Shown piece by piece: positions 1-9,178 of a stretch of DNA of 64,000 nt. Within the stretch, counting starts at the first letter, position 1; every line of letters begins with the position of its first letter. The position numbers and the translations under genes are program-made. This DNA is from G051132615 sp051132615. GTDB lineage: Bacteria; Pseudomonadota; Gammaproteobacteria; Burkholderiales; Neisseriaceae. The stretch lies in NCBI RefSeq assembly GCF_051132615.1, contig NZ_CP152375.1, forward strand, positions 2,356,001 to 2,420,000, written 5' to 3'. The notes under the pieces were generated by a model. The model was not told where the DNA came from. It saw only the letters and a list, made by a program, of their open reading frames with translations, and searched no databases.

Positions 1-786
1 CTGTCTTTCAGGACGGTTGAATCTTGCCTGATTGGCATCGAAAAAGGCTTTGATTTCAGCATCTGTGATGGTTTCTTTAGCAGCTAATTCAGGAATGGAT
101 AAAGTTAATACATCCATTTTTATGGCTGCTTTTTGGGCAAAGTCTTCTTTGCGGGTGTCGTAAAATTTTTGTAGGTCTTTGTCGTTAACGACAACTTTAT
201 CAATATAGCGTTCTGGGTTAAATAGGGTGGTACGAACCACTTTAACGGCGGTTTGTATTTTGGTTAATTGTTCAATTTGTTGTTCTGTACTAAATTGTCC
301 CATTTGTAAAATGGTGAACATATCCATTAAATAAGCTTGTTCCGTCATTTCTTTAAGACGTGCTTGAACAAACAATCTTTCTGTAATATTGCGTGATTTT
401 AAAAATTCATCGTATTTTTTCTGGCTAAATGTGCCATTTTCTTGGAAAGCTTGAATAGCAATAATTTCTTCTTTTAGTTTTTTTGTCAGTTCATCTTGAG
501 AAACCACAAACCCCATTCTTTTTGCAGCTTCAATGAGATATTTTTGTCTGAGAAGCTGTATATAAACGGCTTCATTCATTTGATCTGATTGTTCAAGTTG
601 TTGTGCTTCGATTATATTTTTGATTTCTTCAGTTGATACAGAACTGTCACCAACGGCAGTAATATAGCTACCTTCTGGGCCACCCATATCTGAAAACTGA
701 TAACCAACGCCACCAACAAAAGTAAGTGCAATGAGGCCTAAGATAATCTTGGCGGGTGTTTGAAATTTTTCTACGGCATGGAACAT
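1..786 (-). CDS. ppiD: Peptidyl-prolyl isomerase PpiD, N-terminal part
   Basis: Partial gene: it runs off the left edge of the window, so only the first 262 codons are visible. The product is an inner-membrane-anchored periplasmic folding factor. The N-terminus (MFHAVEKFQTPAKIILGLIA) shows a short cytoplasmic stretch followed by one transmembrane helix at about residues 14-31. A helical SurA_N-type chaperone domain follows, rich in charged helices. The parvulin (PpiC) domain expected further on is outside the window. The order ppiD-hupB-lon matches the widely conserved lon-hupB-ppiD neighbourhood, which supports the name. Start chosen at the ATG at 786. Confidence 0.85.
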   Translation of the reverse strand, partial: MFHAVEKFQTPAKIILGLIALTFVGGVGYQFSDMGGPEGSYITAVGDSSVSTEEIKNIIEAQQLEQSDQMNEAVYIQLLRQKYLIEAAKRMGFVVSQDELTKKLKEEIIAIQAFQENGTFSQKKYDEFLKSRNITERLFVQARLKEMTEQAYLMDMFTILQMGQFSTEQQIEQLTKIQTAVKVVRTTLFNPERYIDKVVVNDKDLQKFYDTRKEDFAQKAAIKMDVLTLSIPELAAKETITDAEIKAFFDANQARFNRPERQ

Positions 787-840
787 GGTATTGTCTTTGT
801 GTTAATTAAGTTAAAACAGCTATTTTAGCAAGCAAATAAA

Positions 841-870
841 CAAAAAGGTGAACTAAATTCAGTTCACCTT
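841..870 (-). terminator. Rho-independent terminator of hupB
   Basis: A perfect 10-bp stem (AAGGTGAACT / AGTTCACCTT) with a 6-base loop lies just past the hupB stop. Read on the minus strand it is followed by a T-rich run, as expected for an intrinsic terminator separating hupB from ppiD. Confidence 0.8.
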
Positions 871-894
871 ATAGAATACACCTTAGGCACTCAA

Positions 895-1164
895 TTATAG
901 AGCGTCTTTAAGTGCTTTACCTGCACGGAATTTAGGTGTTTTTGCTGCAGGGATTTTAATCGCTGCGCCAGTTTTAGGATTGCGACCGTTACGTTCAGCA
1001 CGTTCACCAACATAGAATGTACCAAACCCAACTAAAGTGACATTGTCACCTTTTTTTAGGCTTTCAGTAACTGCTTTGATCATACCATCTAGGGCTTTAC
1101 CAGCAGCAGCTTTTGAAATATCAGCATTTTGTGCAATTGCTTCAATTAATTCAGACTTGTTCAC
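895..1164 (-). CDS. hupB: DNA-binding protein HU (beta type)
   Basis: An 89-residue histone-like protein, the full length of the HU family. It binds and bends DNA without sequence specificity and compacts the nucleoid. The N-terminal MNKSELIEAIA helices, the VTLVGFGTF beta turn and the DNA-binding arm around RNGRNPKTG (about residues 58-66) are all present. It lies downstream of lon on the same strand and upstream of ppiD, with its own terminator directly after it. Identification is secure; the beta label rests on the lon-hupB neighbourhood. Confidence 0.95.
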   Translation of the reverse strand: MNKSELIEAIAQNADISKAAAGKALDGMIKAVTESLKKGDNVTLVGFGTFYVGERAERNGRNPKTGAAIKIPAAKTPKFRAGKALKDAL

Positions 1165-1359
1165 TTAAGTCCCCTTTCTCTAAGGTTATTTTAGGCTTGT
1201 AACAAAAATTAAATAAATTTTGTGATTAATACTTAAATCTTCTCACGTGATACAGGTTGCTTTATAGCAAGGCTAAAATCAGTGTGTCAAGCGGCGATAT
1301 GCATAAAATCAAATTTATTTATGTAAAATTCGCTTTTCATCATAAAAAGTATCACTAAT

Positions 1360-3798
1360 TTAGTGTTTTGGTGTACTTGCTAGTTTACTTCTGGTCACTT
1401 TTTTAGGCTCCGGAATAATATTAATTTGGGCCGTTGGCAGCTTTTCTAAACTCAGTGAAAACACCTCATCTATCCATTTGACAGGATGAATGGTCAGCTT
1501 GTTTTTAATATTATCGGGAATCTCTTCTAAGTCCTTTACATTGTCTTTCGGAATCAGAACATGTTTAATACCGCCACGTTGTGCCGCCAGTAGTTTCTCT
1601 TTCAGCCCACCAATGGGTAAAACTTCTCCACGTAACGTTACTTCGCCTGTCATGGCGACATTAGCATGTACTGGTATATTGGTTAAAGCAGAAACAATGG
1701 CAACGGTCATGCCAATACCTGCACTTGGGCCATCTTTAGGTGTTGCGCCTTCTGGTACATGGACATGAATGTCTTGTTTTTCATAAAAATCGGCAGTAAG
1801 TCCAAGCGATTCTGCCCGATAACGCACAACACTTAAAGCCGCAGTAATGGATTCTTGCATCACTTCGCCTAATTGACCTGTGCGAATAATTTGCCCTTTG
1901 CCTTTTAAGGCAACAGCTTCAATGGTCAGTAATTCTCCCCCCACTTCTGTCCAAGCAAGTCCTGTTACCTGTCCCACACGGTTTTCTGATTGTGCCACAC
2001 CAAAATCAAAACGACGCACACCTAAGAAATCAACTAGGTTATTTGTGGTTATTTCAGTTGTTGTGGCTGTTTTTGCTTTTCTGCCTCTTGTGGGTGCTAT
2101 GGGGGTGGCTAAACTGTCTTTAGTGATGACTTTGCGGAAAATTTTGGCTATTTCTCTATCTAAAGAGCGCACTCCTGCCTCACGAGTATAGTAACGAACA
2201 ATATCTCGAATCGCATCTTCATGTATGTGTGCTTCATCTTCTTGTACACCATTGACTTTTTTCTGTTTAGGGACAAGGTAGTTGCTGGCTATATTGATTT
2301 TTTCGTCTTCCACATAGCCAGATAGACGAATGATTTCCATTCTGTCCATTAAAGCAGGGGGAATATTCAAAGAGTTGGCCGTGGCAATAAACATCACATC
2401 GGACAAGTCATATTCAACTTCAGCATAATGGTCAACAAATGAATGATTCTGTTCTGGATCAAGAACCTCTAATAATGCACTGGCAGGGTCTCCACGAAAA
2501 TCCTGAGCCATTTTATCGATTTCGTCCAATAAGAATAGCGGGTTTTTAACGCCAACTTTGGTCATATTTTGCAAAATTTTCCCTGGCATAGAACCGATAT
2601 AGGTACGTCTATGTCCTCTGATTTCGCTTTCATCACGTACACCACCTAGAGCCATACGTACATAGTTACGACCTGTTGCCTTGGCAATTGATTCTCCTAA
2701 AGAGGTTTTACCCACACCAGGAGGGCCTACTAAACACAAGATAGGGCCTTTAATTTTATCTACTCGTTTTTGTACTGCTAAATACTCTAAAATGCGTTCT
2801 TTTACTTTTTCAAGGCCATAATGATCCTGATTTAAAATGTCTTCTGCTTTTTTGATGTCTTTATTGACTTTTGTTCTTTTTTTCCAAGGAAGATTTAACA
2901 ATGTGTCAATATAGGTTCTGACAACAGTTGCTTCTGCTGACATGGGGGACATCATTTTTAGTTTTTTCAGTTCACTTAATGCTTTTTCTTTGGCTTCTTT
3001 GCTAAAGCCAACTGAATTGATTTGTTTTTCCAGTTCATCCAGCTCATTGGCGTCTTCATCATCTCCAAGTTCTTTTTGAATGGCTTTTATTTGTTCGTTT
3101 AGATAGTAGTCACGTTGACTTTTTTCCATCTGTCTTTTGACTCGGCCACGAATACGTTTTTCTACCTGTAAAATATCGATTTCTGCTTCTATTTGTTCAA
3201 TTAAATAGTTTAGACGGTCTTTGGTATCCAATAGTGCGAGTACTTCTTGGCGCTGATCCAGTTTTAATTGTAAATGTGCCGCAATGGTGTCAATTAATCG
3301 ACCATTTTCTTCAATGGTGATGATATTGTTGATTACTTCTACTGGAATTTTTTTATTGATTTTAACCAATTGTTCAAATTGGTTAATCAATGCACGGCGC
3401 ATTGCTTCAATATCTTTATCTATGCCGTCAACTTCAACTTCTTCTATTTGTTCAAATGTTGACTCAAAGAATTTGCCGTTATCGGTTAAATTGGTGCGTT
3501 TGGCACGATATTGACCTTCTACCAATACTTTAACTGTGCCATCAGGTAGTTTAAGCATTTGTAAAATAGTCGCTACAGTACCAATTTGATATAAATCGTC
3601 AGGGCTGGGTTCTTCTTGATTTGGATTTTTTTGTGCCAATAAAAATACTGGGCTATCATTATCCATAGCTTGTTCTAATGCCGCAATAGAGTAGTCTCTA
3701 CCAACAAATAATGGTAGTACCATATGCGGAAAGACCACGACATCTCGTAGTGGCAAAACAGGCAATGCTTCTAGAATTGGTGTGTTTTGTTCGGACAT
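1360..3798 (-). CDS. lon: ATP-dependent protease Lon
   Basis: 812 residues, the usual size of bacterial LonA. It degrades damaged and regulatory proteins in the cytosol. Domain order is an N-terminal substrate-binding region (about 1-210), a coiled segment, an AAA+ module with Walker A GPPGVGKT at 358-365 and Walker B LFLLDEIDK, then the protease domain. The protease has its catalytic serine in PKDGPSAG (Ser692) and lysine in GGLKEK (Lys735), 43 residues apart as in E. coli Lon. The C-terminal tail is slightly extended and basic. The gene stands alone upstream of hupB. Heat-shock control is expected from the family; I did not identify a sigma-32 promoter. Confidence 0.97.
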   Translation of the reverse strand: MSEQNTPILEALPVLPLRDVVVFPHMVLPLFVGRDYSIAALEQAMDNDSPVFLLAQKNPNQEEPSPDDLYQIGTVATILQMLKLPDGTVKVLVEGQYRAKRTNLTDNGKFFESTFEQIEEVEVDGIDKDIEAMRRALINQFEQLVKINKKIPVEVINNIITIEENGRLIDTIAAHLQLKLDQRQEVLALLDTKDRLNYLIEQIEAEIDILQVEKRIRGRVKRQMEKSQRDYYLNEQIKAIQKELGDDEDANELDELEKQINSVGFSKEAKEKALSELKKLKMMSPMSAEATVVRTYIDTLLNLPWKKRTKVNKDIKKAEDILNQDHYGLEKVKERILEYLAVQKRVDKIKGPILCLVGPPGVGKTSLGESIAKATGRNYVRMALGGVRDESEIRGHRRTYIGSMPGKILQNMTKVGVKNPLFLLDEIDKMAQDFRGDPASALLEVLDPEQNHSFVDHYAEVEYDLSDVMFIATANSLNIPPALMDRMEIIRLSGYVEDEKINIASNYLVPKQKKVNGVQEDEAHIHEDAIRDIVRYYTREAGVRSLDREIAKIFRKVITKDSLATPIAPTRGRKAKTATTTEITTNNLVDFLGVRRFDFGVAQSENRVGQVTGLAWTEVGGELLTIEAVALKGKGQIIRTGQLGEVMQESITAALSVVRYRAESLGLTADFYEKQDIHVHVPEGATPKDGPSAGIGMTVAIVSALTNIPVHANVAMTGEVTLRGEVLPIGGLKEKLLAAQRGGIKHVLIPKDNVKDLEEIPDNIKNKLTIHPVKWIDEVFSLSLEKLPTAQINIIPEPKKVTRSKLASTPKH

Positions 3799-3926
3799 TT
3801 TTAACCTCAGTGTTAATTTTCTATCTAAGTGGAGCCAAGTTAAGTTAATTTCAAGTTCACTTTTATTTTCTTTATGATTTATTTACGACAGAAGGCCGTT
3901 TTTAAAGTGGAAACGGATAAAGAAAA

Positions 3927-4454
3927 TTATGTCAACAGTAAGGCTTGCATTAAACGCATACCTTGCTCCCATGAGCCAATATTTGATTGGGCATTAATAT
4001 GGCCAATATTGCCCGCATTATAAAAACGTGTATTAATTTTGTTGGCTAAATCTTGAGCACAACTAAGAGAGCACAGAGTGTCATTGTTGCTACCAACAAT
4101 GAGCATGGGGAAGTTAATGGTAATGGGGTAAAAATGTTCAGGCAACGGCATCTTTAATGTGGGCGCCGCAACTAAAGACGAGCAAATTTGTTTTTGATCC
4201 AACAAGGAAGCTTGTTTTGCCCACTCTAATAAAGCGATGCCGCCAAAACCATGAGTCACAATGAATACTTTGGTTTCTATTTTTGTTATTGTCTGGGAAA
4301 TAGAAGCAATCGCCTCAGAAATAGGCTTGTGTGCTGAACAAATGATTTCTTGAGATAAAGGATAGTTTCGTTGCCAAAAGCGTAACCAATGTCCTTTAGT
4401 AGGTTCATCTTCATCCATAATAGCCAGCAAAGTCATCTCTTCAAGATCAAGCAT
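3927..4454 (-). CDS. RBBP9/YdeN-family alpha/beta hydrolase, nucleophile lost
   Basis: A 175-residue protein of the RBBP9/YdeN serine hydrolase family. The C-terminal GHINAQS motif carries the family's catalytic histidine, and the acid region (GSNNDTL) is also present. The nucleophile elbow, normally G/A-H-S-L-G, reads T-H-G-F-G, so the serine is replaced by glycine. The N-terminal oxyanion loop (usually P-G-L-x-x-S-G) is also changed to EDEPTKGHW. It starts 2 nt after the xth stop and is probably cotranscribed with it. It may be a pseudoenzyme; its function is unknown. Confidence 0.75.
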   Translation of the reverse strand: MLDLEEMTLLAIMDEDEPTKGHWLRFWQRNYPLSQEIICSAHKPISEAIASISQTITKIETKVFIVTHGFGGIALLEWAKQASLLDQKQICSSLVAAPTLKMPLPEHFYPITINFPMLIVGSNNDTLCSLSCAQDLANKINTRFYNAGNIGHINAQSNIGSWEQGMRLMQALLLT

Positions 4455-4456
4455 TT

Positions 4457-5221
4457 TTAGGCGTAGTCCACAATTAAAGGGGCATGATCAGAAAAGCGTT
4501 CATCTTTATATACATGGGCGCTTTGTGCTTTTTTTGCCATTTGGGGCGAGACTATTTGATAATCTATTCTCCAGCCTACATCTTTTGCATAGGCTTGACC
4601 ACGATAGCTCCACCAAGTATAACCAGGCTCTTCTGGATAGAGTGTACGCCAAATATCGACCCAACCAATTTCTTCTAGTACGTGGCTGAGCCACGCTCTT
4701 TCTTCTGGCAAAAAACCAGAGTTTTTTTGATTGGCTTTCCAGTTTTTTAGATCAATATTTTGATGGGCAATATTCCAATCGCCACAAATGACAATGTTTT
4801 TAGGCTCATTAATCATTTGTTTTAAAACAGGCAAAAGCGCATCTAAAGCACGATATTTAGCCTCTTGTCTTTCTTCTGAACTACTGCCAGAAGGTAAGTA
4901 CCAAGATAAAACGGCAGTATCTTTGAAGTCAATACGAATAAAACGACCTTCAGCATCAAACTCTGGGATACCTAAACCATTTTGAACATTAATGGGTTTT
5001 TCTTTACTGTAAATGGCTACGCCACTATAGCCTTTTTTCTGAGCGCACTCAAATACGCCATGGTAGCCATGGGGTGAAAGAATGTTTTCGTGTAAATCAC
5101 ATAAGTGTGCTTTGACTTCTTGTAAACAAACAACGTCAGCATTGCTTTTTGATAGGTAATCAAAGAATCCTTTTTGAGCAGCCGCTCGGATTCCATTTAC
5201 ATTGGCGCTAATGATTCGCAA
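4457..5221 (-). CDS. xth: Exodeoxyribonuclease III / AP endonuclease
   Basis: 254 residues of the EEP (endonuclease/exonuclease/phosphatase) fold, full length. It cleaves DNA 5' of abasic sites in base excision repair and has 3'-exonuclease activity. Visible active-site motifs are NVNGIRAA at the start, the metal-binding glutamate in LQEVKAH (about residue 35), CGDWNIAH (about residue 147) and the C-terminal SDHAPLIVDY. The sequence resembles the ExoA-type enzymes more than E. coli XthA. The RBBP9-like gene follows 2 nt downstream, and the gene is divergent from proS. Confidence 0.93.
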   Translation of the reverse strand: MRIISANVNGIRAAAQKGFFDYLSKSNADVVCLQEVKAHLCDLHENILSPHGYHGVFECAQKKGYSGVAIYSKEKPINVQNGLGIPEFDAEGRFIRIDFKDTAVLSWYLPSGSSSEERQEAKYRALDALLPVLKQMINEPKNIVICGDWNIAHQNIDLKNWKANQKNSGFLPEERAWLSHVLEEIGWVDIWRTLYPEEPGYTWWSYRGQAYAKDVGWRIDYQIVSPQMAKKAQSAHVYKDERFSDHAPLIVDYA

Positions 5222-5505
5222 CTCAATTCCTCCTAAATCATATGAAAGTGTGGTTGTTTTTTAACTATTATGAATTTATTGCCAAAATATAACATAAATT
5301 GAATTGAGCTTATGTGATTTTTATTGATTAAGTAGATAGCCAGTTGAATTATATTTGTGTATTGATTACTGTTGTTTGAAACGCTTTAATATTTGATACA
5401 TATTTAGTGAAATTTATTGTTAAATGGTCACGTTAACCATTTTAACTTATTAAGAGAACACGGTACAATAATGGTCAATTTTTATTTTAGTAAAGAATAT
5501 TTTAT

Positions 5506-7215
5506 ATGAAAGCCCGTCAGTTTTTTATTCGTACTTTAAAAGAGGCGCCAGCAGAAGCTGAGCTACCAAGTCATAAGTTGATGTTACGCGCTGGTTTAAT
5601 TAAACGAGAAGCCTCAGGTTTATATTCTTGGATGCCATTGGGTATACGTAGTTTACGCAAAGTTGAGCAAATTGTTCGAGAAGAAATGAATAAAGCGGGT
5701 TCAGTTGAATTATTAATGCCAGCCGTACAACCTGCTGAGCTATGGCAGGAATCTGGCCGTTGGGAGCAATATGGCAAAGAATTGTTGCGTTTTAAGGATA
5801 GACATGACCGTGATTTTTGCTTAGGGCCAACTCATGAAGAGGTTGTGACGGATATTGTTCGTAAAGAAGTGTCCAGCTATAAACAGCTTCCTGTTAATTT
5901 ATACCAAATTCAAACTAAGTTTCGCGATGAAATTCGCCCTCGTTTTGGGGTAATGCGTTCGCGAGAATTTATTATGAAAGATGCTTATTCATTTCATACA
6001 GATTTAGATTCTTTACAAGTAACTTATCAAGAAATGTATGACGCATACTGCCGTATTTTCGATCGCTTAGGGCTTAAGTACCGTCCAGTAGCGGCAGATA
6101 ATGGCAGCATTGGTGGCTCAGGTTCTCATGAGTTTCAAGTATTGGCTGAAAGTGGTGAAGATATTATTGCTTTTTGTCCTGATTCAGATTATGCGGCGAA
6201 TCTTGAAAAAGCCAGCGCGTTTGTTGAGCCATTTGATCGATCTTCAGCAAATGAACAGTTAACTAAAGTTCACACTCCTGGTGTAAAAACGATTGATGCA
6301 TTGGTTCAGTTTTTAAATGTACCTGTTGAAAAAACAGTAAAAGCAATTGTACTTGAAGCTGAAGAAGGATCTTGCCCCATATTGTTACTGCTTCGAGGGG
6401 ATCATCAGCTCAATGAAGTAAAAGCAGAGAAGTTATCAGGAGTGAAAGTACCCTTAACTTTTGCTTCTGCTGATGCCATTAAGGAGCATTTTGGTGCGAA
6501 TCCAGGTTCTTTAGGTGCAGTAGGATTTAGAGGTAAGGTGTACGCCGATTTGGCAACCCAAAATCTAACCGATATGGTGGTCGGTGCAAATGAAGATGAC
6601 TACCATTATACTGGGTTTAATTATGGTTGTGATGCGCCAGAGCCAGAGTTTGTAGATATTCGCAATGTGGTTGATGGAGATTTAAGCCCTTGTGGTAAAG
6701 GTGTCTTAAAATTGGTTAGGGGTATTGAGGTTGGTCATGTGTTTCAATTAAAAGACAAATACTCCCAAGCGATGAATGCTGTATTTTTGGATCAAAATGG
6801 CAAAAGCCAAGTGATGCAAATGGGGTGCTATGGTATAGGGATTACTCGAATCGTTGCTGCCGCTATAGAACAGAATTTTGATGAGTCAGGTATTATTTTT
6901 ACCAATAGTATGGCCCCTTTTACTGTAGTGATTGTGCCCATGAATTACTATAAAAGCGACTCTGTTCGAGAGGCAGCAAATAAACTGTATCAGCAATTGC
7001 TTGATTTAGGGGTAGATGTTTTATTGGATGATAGGGATGAGCGGGCAGGTGTATTACTTGCAGACTCTGAACTATTGGGTATCCCTCATCGAGTAGTGAT
7101 TGGGGATAGAGGTCTACAAGTCAATGAAGTAGAATATCAACTAAGAGCAGGTAAAGTGTTGGAAAAAGTTGCGGTAGATAAAATAGTGCCTAAGATTATT
7201 GATCAATTAAAATAG
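5506..7215 (+). CDS. proS: Prolyl-tRNA synthetase
   Basis: 569 residues, the bacterial-type length. It charges tRNA-Pro with proline. Class II motifs are visible: motif 1 in the MPLGIRSLRKVEQIVREEM region, motif 2 around FRDEIRPRFGVMRSREFIMKDAYSF, and motif 3 in GCYGIGITR (about residue 445). Between motifs 2 and 3 lies the INS editing domain (about 225-400) that clears Ala-tRNA-Pro. The C-terminal anticodon-binding domain starts around VVIVPMNYY. Divergent from xth, with its own intergenic promoter region (about 280 bp), and ended by a strong terminator. Confidence 0.97.
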   Translation: MKARQFFIRTLKEAPAEAELPSHKLMLRAGLIKREASGLYSWMPLGIRSLRKVEQIVREEMNKAGSVELLMPAVQPAELWQESGRWEQYGKELLRFKDRHDRDFCLGPTHEEVVTDIVRKEVSSYKQLPVNLYQIQTKFRDEIRPRFGVMRSREFIMKDAYSFHTDLDSLQVTYQEMYDAYCRIFDRLGLKYRPVAADNGSIGGSGSHEFQVLAESGEDIIAFCPDSDYAANLEKASAFVEPFDRSSANEQLTKVHTPGVKTIDALVQFLNVPVEKTVKAIVLEAEEGSCPILLLLRGDHQLNEVKAEKLSGVKVPLTFASADAIKEHFGANPGSLGAVGFRGKVYADLATQNLTDMVVGANEDDYHYTGFNYGCDAPEPEFVDIRNVVDGDLSPCGKGVLKLVRGIEVGHVFQLKDKYSQAMNAVFLDQNGKSQVMQMGCYGIGITRIVAAAIEQNFDESGIIFTNSMAPFTVVIVPMNYYKSDSVREAANKLYQQLLDLGVDVLLDDRDERAGVLLADSELLGIPHRVVIGDRGLQVNEVEYQLRAGKVLEKVAVDKIVPKIIDQLK

Positions 7216-7232
7216 TGATTATTGGTTAAGTA

Positions 7233-7263
7233 AAAAGCATTGGCTTAAAAGCCAATGCTTTTT
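7233..7263. terminator. Bidirectional terminator between proS and GFA gene
   Basis: Perfect inverted repeat (AAAAGCATTGGCTT / AGCCAATGCTTTTT) with a tiny loop and A/T tails on both sides. It sits between two convergent genes and can end transcription from either. Confidence 0.85.
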
Positions 7264-7276
7264 ATGTTGAGATTGA

Positions 7277-7672
7277 TTAAGGGCGTTCTTTATATTGTGG
7301 ATAATCGTCACAAATATCAAACCATGCCGCTTTATGGGTTGTAAAAATATGGCTTTTGTTCTTTGGCTCAATTGGAGAGTCCAATGTGCCAATTCTTAGG
7401 CGATAATGGTTTTTATCATTATCTCTGCTGCTGTATAAAGGGGAGCCACATTGTCTACAAAAGTACCGATTAACGCCAACTGAAGAAGAAAAAGACTTTA
7501 ATTGGTCTTGCCCAGAGATCAGTTTGAACTGATCGGTTTGAATCACTGCGGCTGAATTAAATGCTGACCCTGTTGCTTTTTGACAGTTGTGGCAATGACA
7601 AAAAACAATTTGCTCAATTGCTTGGTTTAATTGATATACAATTGCACCACATAAGCAGCTACCTTTTAACAT
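7277..7672 (-). CDS. GFA-family zinc protein (CENP-V/GFA domain)
   Basis: 131 residues carrying the GFA (glutathione-dependent formaldehyde-activating-like) fold. The three cysteine clusters that bind two zinc ions are all present: SCLCGA near the N-terminus, CHCHNCQK (about 25-32) and FCRQCGSPLY (about 72-81). Some members were proposed to speed glutathione adduct formation with formaldehyde, but most, including this one, have no proven substrate. It lies 19 nt downstream of metY on the same strand and may be cotranscribed. The family call is firm and the function open. Confidence 0.85.
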   Translation of the reverse strand: MLKGSCLCGAIVYQLNQAIEQIVFCHCHNCQKATGSAFNSAAVIQTDQFKLISGQDQLKSFSSSVGVNRYFCRQCGSPLYSSRDNDKNHYRLRIGTLDSPIEPKNKSHIFTTHKAAWFDICDDYPQYKERP

Positions 7673-7691
7673 AAAATACTCCTGAAAGTTT

Positions 7692-8960
7692 TTATTGATA
7701 TAGTGCTTGATCCAAATCTTCTAAAATATCTTCAATTGCTTCTATACCTATAGATAAGCGAATCATTTCTGGGCGAACTCCCGCTTTGAGTTGCTCTTCT
7801 TCACTCATTTGACGGTGGGTTGTAGAAGCTGGATGGCAAGCAAGTGATTTTGCATCCCCAATATTGACCAGACGTTTAAAGATTTTAAGCGCATCATAAA
7901 AACGAATACCTGCTTCATAACCATCTTTTAAACCAAAAGATAAGATAGCAGATGGTGTACCAGACATATATTTTTTGGCAAGATGATGTTGAGGATGGTC
8001 TTTTAAACCTGCGTAGTTGACCCAAGCAACTTTTTTATGTTGTTTTAGATAATGGGCAACTTTCAATGCATTTTCTACATGGCGCTCCATTCTGAGTGCC
8101 AGTGTTTCCAAACCTTGTAATAATAAAAACGCATTCATAGGTGACAGAGCAGAACCTGTATTACGCAATGGCACTGTTCTTGCTCGAGCAATAAAGGCGG
8201 CTGGGCCAAATGATTCTGTATACACCACTCCATGATAGGCTTCTTCAGGTTTATTAAACATTGCAAAACGTTCTTTATGCTCTATCCATGGAAATTTACC
8301 TGAATCAACAATCACACCGCCTAAGGAGTTTCCATGTCCACCTACATATTTGGTAATGGAATGGACAACAATATCTGCACCATATTGGATGGGTTTACAT
8401 AAAATAGGTGAGGCAACTGTATTATCAACCATTAAAGGAATACCGTGTTGATGTGCTACTTGGGCAAAACCTTCCAAGTCAGCGATATTACCAGAAGGAT
8501 TGGTGATACTTTCGCAATACACAGCTTTGGTTTTATGGTCAATTAGTTTGGCAATCGCTTCGGGGCTATCATTTTCTGCAAAGCGTACCTTTACACCAAA
8601 ACTGGGTAGCATATGGGCAAATAGAGTATAGGTACCGCCATATAATTGAGGGGTTGAAACAATATTGTCTCCTGCTTGAGCTAGGGTTTGGATGGCATAG
8701 TTTATTGCGGCACTGCCAGATGAAACTGCTAAGGCAGCAATACCACCTTCTAGTGCGGCTAAGCGTTGTTCAAGTATGTCATTGGTTGGGTTCATTATTC
8801 GTGTATAGATGTTGCCAGGGACAGCTAAATTAAATAAATCTGCACCATGCTGGGCATTATCAAATTCATAGGCAACTGTTTGATAAATAGGCACTGCAAT
8901 TGATTTAGTGACTGGATCCGATTGAAATGCATGATGTAAGGCAATGGTGGCGTCTTTCAT
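7692..8960 (-). CDS. metY: O-acetylhomoserine sulfhydrylase (PLP-dependent)
   Basis: 422 residues of the Cys/Met-metabolism PLP family. The likely reaction is O-acetylhomoserine plus sulfide giving homocysteine, the direct route to methionine. The cofactor lysine lies in HSITKYVGGHG (about residue 205); the preceding aspartate that pairs with the pyridine nitrogen is in MVDNTVASP. Length and the AYEFDNAQHGADLFNL start match MetY rather than the shorter cystathionine synthases (about 390). Sulfide versus cysteine preference cannot be read from sequence, so cystathionine gamma-synthase-like activity is not excluded. Confidence 0.88.
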   Translation of the reverse strand: MKDATIALHHAFQSDPVTKSIAVPIYQTVAYEFDNAQHGADLFNLAVPGNIYTRIMNPTNDILEQRLAALEGGIAALAVSSGSAAINYAIQTLAQAGDNIVSTPQLYGGTYTLFAHMLPSFGVKVRFAENDSPEAIAKLIDHKTKAVYCESITNPSGNIADLEGFAQVAHQHGIPLMVDNTVASPILCKPIQYGADIVVHSITKYVGGHGNSLGGVIVDSGKFPWIEHKERFAMFNKPEEAYHGVVYTESFGPAAFIARARTVPLRNTGSALSPMNAFLLLQGLETLALRMERHVENALKVAHYLKQHKKVAWVNYAGLKDHPQHHLAKKYMSGTPSAILSFGLKDGYEAGIRFYDALKIFKRLVNIGDAKSLACHPASTTHRQMSEEEQLKAGVRPEMIRLSIGIEAIEDILEDLDQALYQ

Positions 8961-9178
8961 GAATAATCCTTTTTATAGATAAATTAATAAATTTCTGGTT
9001 TAATATTAATTTATTTTTGGTCTTAACAGTAAATTACATATTTTTAATAGGCTGTTTAAAGGGTTTTATGTAAAATAAATCCTTTTGCAGGAAAACTGCG
9101 TAAATAATGGTGTTGATTCACTTATTTTTACCAATCAAAGCTATAATATACACTTAAATAATTGAGGATGTCTTTACA

